A DNA stretch of 59,943 nucleotides from Gammaproteobacteria bacterium RIFCSPHIGHO2_12_FULL_39_24 (GTDB lineage: Bacteria > Pseudomonadota > Gammaproteobacteria > Coxiellales > Coxiellaceae), in assembly GCA_001802455.1 (NCBI GenBank), contig MGXZ01000003.1, positions 1-59,943 of the forward strand. The letters run 5' to 3'. Of this stretch, positions 55,035 through 59,943 are shown in pieces (positions within the stretch are counted from its first letter, which is position 1; the number at the start of each line of letters is the position of its first letter). The notes under the pieces were generated by a model, which had not been told where the DNA came from, did no database searches, and was given only the letters and a program-made list of their open reading frames with translations. The position numbers and the translations under genes were made by a program.

Positions 55035-57129
55035 CGAATCAGAAAATAAAAAACAGCATGTTTATTTAGATCGATGTTTAAGGCCGTTGCTGAAATTATT
55101 ACAGTGGGATGGCAATGAACGCATGTTGTTTGAAAGTCTGCCACACTTAACCTCCATTGAAACCATTGAAAATTTTCAATGGGTGATGGAAAATTTAGAT
55201 TTTCACAGTCATGTCATCTCATCCCGATTACAACATGTCGATAAACGCTTATTTCCTTGCCTTTTTGTGCCAACAGAAGGAGGTGCTCCCAAAATTTTAA
55301 TTGAGCAAAATGAAGAAGGATTGTTGGTGTATGATTCCGAAGAAGATCACAATATCACGCTCACTGATTTGGCCATCGAGGGTGTGCTGGTCAATTTTAA
55401 AAAGCAAAGCGAATCCGATATTCAGGAAGATCGAAAACATTGGTTTCGACACATTCTTTTTCAACAACGAAACACACTGCTTTATATTGGCTTTTTAACT
55501 TTTCTGCAAACCATTTTTTTAGTCGCACCATCCGTTTACATCATCAGTATTTATGACAAAGTCATTGAAGCGAGCTCTTATCGCATGTTATTCACATTTT
55601 CTATTGGCGTTGGATTAATCCTGTTTGCATTAACCATCTTGATGGCAGTGCGAACTCGCCTACTGGGTGAGTTAGGTAATTTTGTTCAGCAACACATTGG
55701 CAATGCTATTTTCAAACAACTCCTTAAGTTACCGCCGATTTATACTGAAAATGCATCTGTGGGCAGACAAATTATTCGCTTAAATGATTTTGGTGTTATT
55801 CGTGATTTTTTTAGCGGATCATTGTTGGTGTCACTATTTGAATTTCCTTTTTTATTTATTTATTTTATCGCCGTCTGGATTGTAGGTGGTATCTTAGTTT
55901 TTGTACCTGTTATTGCGACATTAATTGCTTTGTTGTTTTCACATATTATTTGGCAACTTTCTAAAAAAACCATTCACGAAAGTACGCTAACCAAAAGTGA
56001 CTATCAAGATTTTTTGCTGGAATCATTATCTGGCATGCGCTCATTGCAATATGCGGGATTACAAAAAAAATGGTTGGAGCGATTTCGCAACATCAGCGCA
56101 ACATCGAGTTTTTTCAGTAAAAAATTGCAATTCATTGGTAGCCTCAATGACACCATTTTTGACATCATGACATTGTTAGCGGGTCTTGCCACACTGGTGG
56201 TGGGAACAATATTAGTTGTGGATAATCATATGGAGCTGGGCGCATTAATTGGAACCATGTTTTTAATTTGGCGCATTCTAACACCTATTAAAGTCATCAA
56301 CACCATGCTACCTAAATTAATTCAATTAAAAATGAGCACAAAACAAATAAATGAGTTAATGAATTTACCCATCGAATTACCTTCTGAGCGTCAATGGAAA
56401 AGCACGCCAAAATATATCGCGGGTTCAATTGCTTTTTCACAAGTCACTTTTCGTTATCCTGGTGCCGATACACCGGCATTAAAAAATATTTCTTTTTCTA
56501 TTAAAACAGGGCAAACATTACTCGTTATCGGACCCACCGCTTCCGGCAAAAGTACTATTGGTAATTTAATTTTAGCCATTTATTCTCCGCAGGCGGGGTA
56601 TATTTACTTGGATGGTCGCAACATCAAGCAATTTGATGTGAATGTGTTACGAAAAGGTATTGCATATGTACCCCAAAAATCAGAATTATTTTACGGCACC
56701 ATTGCACAAAATATTGCGCTATCACAACCATTGACATCACAAGAACAAATCATTGAAGCAGCACGCGCTGCTAATTTGTTAAAAGAGATTGAAGCATTAC
56801 CTGAAGGATTTAATACACGCATTAAATTTTATAATGAGGAAATGTTGGGGCCTTCTTTCTGCCAAAAAATTAATTTAGCACGCGCTTATTTACGCGATTC
56901 GCCCATTTTAATAATGGACGAACCCACTGGCACACTAGACCCAGAAAGTGTACAAATGTTTGAAGATTTTTTAACGAAAATCAGAGGTAAGAAAACGATT
57001 ATCGTTTTTGCACATAATACAAAATTCATGCATCTAGCCGATGCCGCCGTAATTCTATACGATGGATATATTGTGACGAGCGGTGATACGACAACCGTGA
57101 TGCAGAATTTGCCTAAAGGGATTATATGA
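55024..57129 (+). CDS. Type I secretion ABC protein with C39-like domain and active Walker motifs
   Basis: The 701-residue protein has an N-terminal C39-like domain (about 15-125, FPCLFVPTEGGAPKILIEQ region) without the catalytic Cys-His pattern, as in HlyB- and LapB-type transporters, then six helices (about 150-425) and an ATPase. Walker A GPTASGKST (503-511), Gln551, Walker B LIMDE (629-633) and His664 are intact, but the signature is LGPSF (608-612) instead of LSGGQ. Combined with the previous gene this gives one composite site with good Walker motifs facing LPGGV and one decayed site. It overlaps hlyD-like gene by 4 bp. Confidence 0.9.
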   Translation: MQHNESENKKQHVYLDRCLRPLLKLLQWDGNERMLFESLPHLTSIETIENFQWVMENLDFHSHVISSRLQHVDKRLFPCLFVPTEGGAPKILIEQNEEGLLVYDSEEDHNITLTDLAIEGVLVNFKKQSESDIQEDRKHWFRHILFQQRNTLLYIGFLTFLQTIFLVAPSVYIISIYDKVIEASSYRMLFTFSIGVGLILFALTILMAVRTRLLGELGNFVQQHIGNAIFKQLLKLPPIYTENASVGRQIIRLNDFGVIRDFFSGSLLVSLFEFPFLFIYFIAVWIVGGILVFVPVIATLIALLFSHIIWQLSKKTIHESTLTKSDYQDFLLESLSGMRSLQYAGLQKKWLERFRNISATSSFFSKKLQFIGSLNDTIFDIMTLLAGLATLVVGTILVVDNHMELGALIGTMFLIWRILTPIKVINTMLPKLIQLKMSTKQINELMNLPIELPSERQWKSTPKYIAGSIAFSQVTFRYPGADTPALKNISFSIKTGQTLLVIGPTASGKSTIGNLILAIYSPQAGYIYLDGRNIKQFDVNVLRKGIAYVPQKSELFYGTIAQNIALSQPLTSQEQIIEAARAANLLKEIEALPEGFNTRIKFYNEEMLGPSFCQKINLARAYLRDSPILIMDEPTGTLDPESVQMFEDFLTKIRGKKTIIVFAHNTKFMHLADAAVILYDGYIVTSGDTTTVMQNLPKGII

Positions 57130-58496
57130 CAACGGAAGAGCGTCAACCCGATAGCGAACAGCTCAAAGAAATTTCAATCGCACACTTAATCGAAGAAGGT
57201 GGGCATTCGCAATTGGTAAAACGCAGCATTTATTTTATTTGCGGCATGTTGTTTCTTTTTGTTTTGTGGGGCACTTTTACCAAAGTAGATGAAGTTGCAG
57301 TCAGTTTCGGTGAAGTACAACCGGTCAAAGAAATTCAATCTATTCAACATTTAGAAGGGGGTATTGTTGCGGCCGTTTATGTCAAAAATGGTGATGAAGT
57401 GCACGCGGGCGATCCGCTGTTAAAACTCAATCCAGAGCAAATTGCCGCTGAATTAAAAAAAGCGCAGGGAAAAGAAATTGCATTGCAACTGGATTTAACT
57501 CGATTACACGCTTTTATTGATTCCACACCGGTGGGACTCGTACAATGGAGATCAGCCGTCGCTAATTCGCCGTATAATACACCTGATAATCACGAAAAAG
57601 TGGAAGCCATGATTCGTGAAGATATCGATTTGCTCAACAAACAAAATCAAGAGCGTGATGGTCAGCGTGCAATTTATGTTGAAAAAATACAGCAAAAAAA
57701 ATCGCACCTTAAGCAATACACGGATAGCAAAACAGAACTCGAAAAAAAATATGCTTTAAACAAACAAGAAGAGGACATGCATGCGTCGCTGGTAGATGAA
57801 GGATATGTTTCTCGACGTGATTATATTGAATCGCAACGCAGAACAATTCAATCGGTATCAGAAATCAAAGAAACAGAAGCGAAATTAGATCAAGCAAAAA
57901 GTGAATTGCTCGAAGCAGAAACGGAATTACAAAAATTAGATTCTACTTTGAATAAAGAGGCGTTAAAAGAAACCAATCAACTCGAAGGTCAATTGCTCGA
58001 AATAAGTTATACAGTCCAACGACTCTCTGCGTTGAGCCAACGTTTGATAATAAGCGCGCCCGAAAATGGGATCGTGAAAGGATTGGTAGCGCAACCAGGT
58101 TCAGTGATCGCGCCCGGTGATGTCATTCTAGATATTGTTCCCACGCAAGGCGAAATGGTTATTCAATGTAAAATTAGCACGCAAGATATCGGTCACGTCA
58201 AAATAGGTGATCCCGCAAAAGTAAAAGTAAATGCCTACGAATTTACGCGTTACGGTATTGTGCATGGAAAAGTAACTGAAATTTCTGCATCCACTTTTTT
58301 AACAAAAGAAAATCTTCCTTTTTACAAAGCCAAAGTAGCGATTGAGAAAACCTATGTCGGATCTGATTCTAAAAAAAATCAACTCAAACCAGGCATGACT
58401 GTACAAGTTGATATCATTACTGGCAAAAAGTCAGTGATTGCCTATCTGATTAATCCCATCACACGTGGACTGGAAAATGCCTTTCGTGAGCGTTAA
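57126..58496 (+). CDS. HlyD-family membrane fusion protein of the type I system
   Basis: This adaptor links the inner-membrane ABC exporter to an outer-membrane TolC-like duct. The 456-residue protein has a short cytoplasmic N-terminus, one helix (about 33-53), a lipoyl half-motif (QSIQHLEGGIVAAVYVKNGD), a long coiled-coil hairpin (about 110-290), the second lipoyl half (RLIISAPENGIVKGLVAQPG) and a beta-barrel C-terminal domain. It is closest to LapC/PrtE-type proteins in layout. Its ATG overlaps the preceding gene (ATGA). No TolC-like gene is in the window. Confidence 0.93.
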   Translation: MTTEERQPDSEQLKEISIAHLIEEGGHSQLVKRSIYFICGMLFLFVLWGTFTKVDEVAVSFGEVQPVKEIQSIQHLEGGIVAAVYVKNGDEVHAGDPLLKLNPEQIAAELKKAQGKEIALQLDLTRLHAFIDSTPVGLVQWRSAVANSPYNTPDNHEKVEAMIREDIDLLNKQNQERDGQRAIYVEKIQQKKSHLKQYTDSKTELEKKYALNKQEEDMHASLVDEGYVSRRDYIESQRRTIQSVSEIKETEAKLDQAKSELLEAETELQKLDSTLNKEALKETNQLEGQLLEISYTVQRLSALSQRLIISAPENGIVKGLVAQPGSVIAPGDVILDIVPTQGEMVIQCKISTQDIGHVKIGDPAKVKVNAYEFTRYGIVHGKVTEISASTFLTKENLPFYKAKVAIEKTYVGSDSKKNQLKPGMTVQVDIITGKKSVIAYLINPITRGLENAFRER

Positions 58497-58513
58497 TTGA
58501 CACCCTCTGTCAA
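58497..58513. promoter_or_regulatory. TTGACA inverted repeat after the adaptor gene
   Basis: TTGACA-CCCTC-TGTCAA begins on the base after the hlyD-like stop codon. TTGACA with TTAAAA 17 nt downstream could be a promoter for the large gene at 58649; the palindrome lacks a T-tract, so it is a poor terminator. A second -10-like TATACT lies near 58587. Confidence 0.35.
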
Positions 58514-58648
58514 GGATATTTAAAATAATCAATTTTTTCAATATGATATAAATATTTTTTAAACCATTTTCTACCACATCAGTACTATACTTTAAGTTGT
58601 GGATGGATGTGTGCGGTTAAGTGGCAAGCATTTTGCCGGGGGTTGGTC

Positions 58649-59943
58649 ATGAGCGATGCACCTGTTCCCAAAGTACAAGCGCCAACACCAAGTCAGCCAG
58701 ATGACAGTATGATGGTTGGTAGTCAAGGCGAAGCAGCAAATGATGCTCAGCATAATGTGTTGTCTGATGCACAGGGGCACGCTGGGATATTGCCACCTGA
58801 TCACAAACAAGAAGTCCAAGTTTCCAATAACGATAAAATTGGAAAAGGTAATCAAATAGAATCTTCCAGTGAATTTACCAAAAAACAAACACGAGAATTT
58901 GAAAAAGAGTCTGATCAACAAGAATCTGACATCACTCGAGCCGAAAGAGCAAAACAGGGTGAAGTGAGAACAGCGCGTCTTGAGGTAGAAAAAGCAAGAA
59001 CCAACAGTGAAAGCATGATGCAAGAAAACATCAGCGAAGAAGCAAAAACAAATCCGTTTTTATTCACGCTCTCTGATGTTGCACGTGCCGGTGCTTTTCA
59101 AGTCATCACAGCAGGTTTTGATCGGCTTGATCTCAGAGCGGCTGAATTTGGTTCACAACAAAAATCATTTGGAGAAAGTCAGGCGCCTGGCATTTTCATG
59201 CAACAAGTAGTGAGTTCTTTTGGTTCAAAAGATTCGGGTGGAAAACCACCAATGGAATCATCTGCTGGTGCTGCGGGGGGAGGAAATCAACAACCCATCA
59301 TCTCCTATGGCATTGCTAGTTTTGGTAAAACAGGGGAATTGTTCACTGTACCAATAATGGCATCACCGCCACTGTCCACGGTAACTTCCGGACTCATATC
59401 AACATCACCGCTGGAAGCAATGTCAGACGAAATTAGTCAATCAGCTGGTTCTTCAAAATCGCTTGCGCCGCCAATAGCACCTCCACAACAACAAGTCATT
59501 AATGACACTAGTTCATCTGACACTACTCCACCACCCCCGCCACCTAATTCATCTCCCTCTACTGCCGATGTAGCAAGATCAATAGCGGAAGGCGCTTCGC
59601 AGGTTTCTGGTTTATTAACCGCAACAGATGCAGATGGTGACACACTGGTTTTCAGCACAGCCAGTTCTGCGGCATACGGTACGTTGTCATTATCAACGTC
59701 CGGTGCTTACACCTATCAACTCAACAATAATTCGACAGTTAATGCGCTCAGTGTTGGTGCAAGCTTACTGGATAGCTTTACTTTTTCAGTGAGTGATGGA
59801 CAGGGCGGTTCATCATCCAGTGTTTTAAGAATTACGATTACCGGCGTTAATGACGCACCTTCTGCTTCTGCCGGCACCAAAGCGGCAACGGAAGATGCGG
59901 GTGCTGTGACAGGCACTTTAGTTGCAACGGATGTAGATACTGG
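58649..59943 (+). CDS. Large VCBS-repeat adhesin-like type I secretion substrate (5' part)
   Basis: An open frame of 431 codons runs from ATG at 58649 off the window end. There is no signal peptide, as expected of type I substrates. Residues about 1-150 are polar and charged with a helical, Glu/Lys/Arg-rich stretch; about 200-305 are Ser/Gly/Pro-rich with PPPPPP near 295-300; from about 308 onward come VCBS/cadherin-like repeats (GLLTATDADGDTL, DSFTFSVSDGQGGSS, ITITGVNDAPSAS, then TEDAGAVTGTLVATDVDTG). Such proteins are typically very large surface or biofilm adhesins with a C-terminal secretion signal. GGGGG 6 nt before the ATG is the ribosome site, next to a small hairpin (58623-58637). The preceding exporter genes are its likely route out. 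Confidence 0.85.
   Translation, partial: MSDAPVPKVQAPTPSQPDDSMMVGSQGEAANDAQHNVLSDAQGHAGILPPDHKQEVQVSNNDKIGKGNQIESSSEFTKKQTREFEKESDQQESDITRAERAKQGEVRTARLEVEKARTNSESMMQENISEEAKTNPFLFTLSDVARAGAFQVITAGFDRLDLRAAEFGSQQKSFGESQAPGIFMQQVVSSFGSKDSGGKPPMESSAGAAGGGNQQPIISYGIASFGKTGELFTVPIMASPPLSTVTSGLISTSPLEAMSDEISQSAGSSKSLAPPIAPPQQQVINDTSSSDTTPPPPPPNSSPSTADVARSIAEGASQVSGLLTATDADGDTLVFSTASSAAYGTLSLSTSGAYTYQLNNNSTVNALSVGASLLDSFTFSVSDGQGGSSSSVLRITITGVNDAPSASAGTKAATEDAGAVTGTLVATDVDT

Noticed and set aside
58497-58513. Intrinsic terminator after the HlyD-like gene
   Set aside because: The stem is short and AT-containing with no T-run, so termination is unlikely.
58592-59023. Minus-strand 143-codon open frame, and two others at 59437-59658 and 59716-59916
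   Set aside because: They are antisense to the VCBS-protein frame, which is continuous from 58649 and has recognisable repeats.

Overview
The window reads as a stretch of chromosome from an AT-rich gammaproteobacterium, most likely a host-associated member of the Legionellales (Coxiella/Legionella side). The housekeeping content and order are gammaproteobacterial: bamE-rnfH-ratA-smpB-ssrA, rpsO-pnp, lptF-lptG, comEC-msbA-lpxK, cydAB(X)DC and xseB-ispA-dxs. An ERG4/ERG24-type sterol reductase, a family known from Coxiella, and a PPxY-bearing coiled-coil protein point to life with eukaryotes. The taxonomic call is inference; there is no rRNA gene here to settle it.

Layout. 1-571: possible 3' end of a gene, then two hairpin-forming repeats. 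572-1048: secreted pentapeptide protein. 1055-6402 (minus): ispG and the coupled fatty-acid pair fadE-fadD. 6403-6735: Fur-box-like site and a terminal-inverted-repeat element. 6736-12822: complete cytochrome bd locus cydA-cydB-cydX-like-cydD-cydC. 12890-14605: second inverted-repeat element and a MATE-type transporter split by a frameshift in a T8 run. 14583-19460 (minus): comEC-msbA-lpxK. 19469-19668: second copy of the 200-bp repeat seen at 111-310. 19695-22099 (minus): rpsO-pnp. 22225-25924 (minus): effector-like protein, SDR dehydrogenase, DegT aminotransferase. 26000-28195: purB and a permuted papain-like hydrolase. 28192-33534: YejM-like sulfatase-fold protein, sterol reductase, lptF-lptG. 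33616-36360: valS. 36433-39027: membrane protein, bamE/rnfH/ratA, smpB and tmRNA. 39049-43634: MFS transporter, rimK with a RimB-like protease, two small exported proteins, MscS-like channel. 43736-43897: another inverted-repeat element. 43966-49011: xseB-ispA, DUF945 protein, dxs. 49072-53002: two convergent GGDEF/EAL proteins. 53097-end: a type I secretion locus (two different ABC proteins, a HlyD adaptor) followed by the 5' part of a very large VCBS-repeat protein.

Working together: ispG, ispA and dxs serve MEP isoprenoid synthesis; msbA, lpxK, lptF, lptG, yejM and bamE serve the outer membrane; fadE/fadD feed beta-oxidation. The last 11 kb look like a c-di-GMP and surface-adhesin module.

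The most unusual content is (a) the type I secretion exporter, which appears to be a heterodimer with one near-canonical and one decayed ATP site, unlike the usual homodimeric type I transporters; (b) several families of palindromic elements in gene leaders, one with compensatory changes between copies; (c) in-frame GT-rich hexanucleotide arrays in or next to cydD, valS, smpB and the DegT gene; (d) a eukaryote-like sterol reductase and an effector-like PPxY protein.
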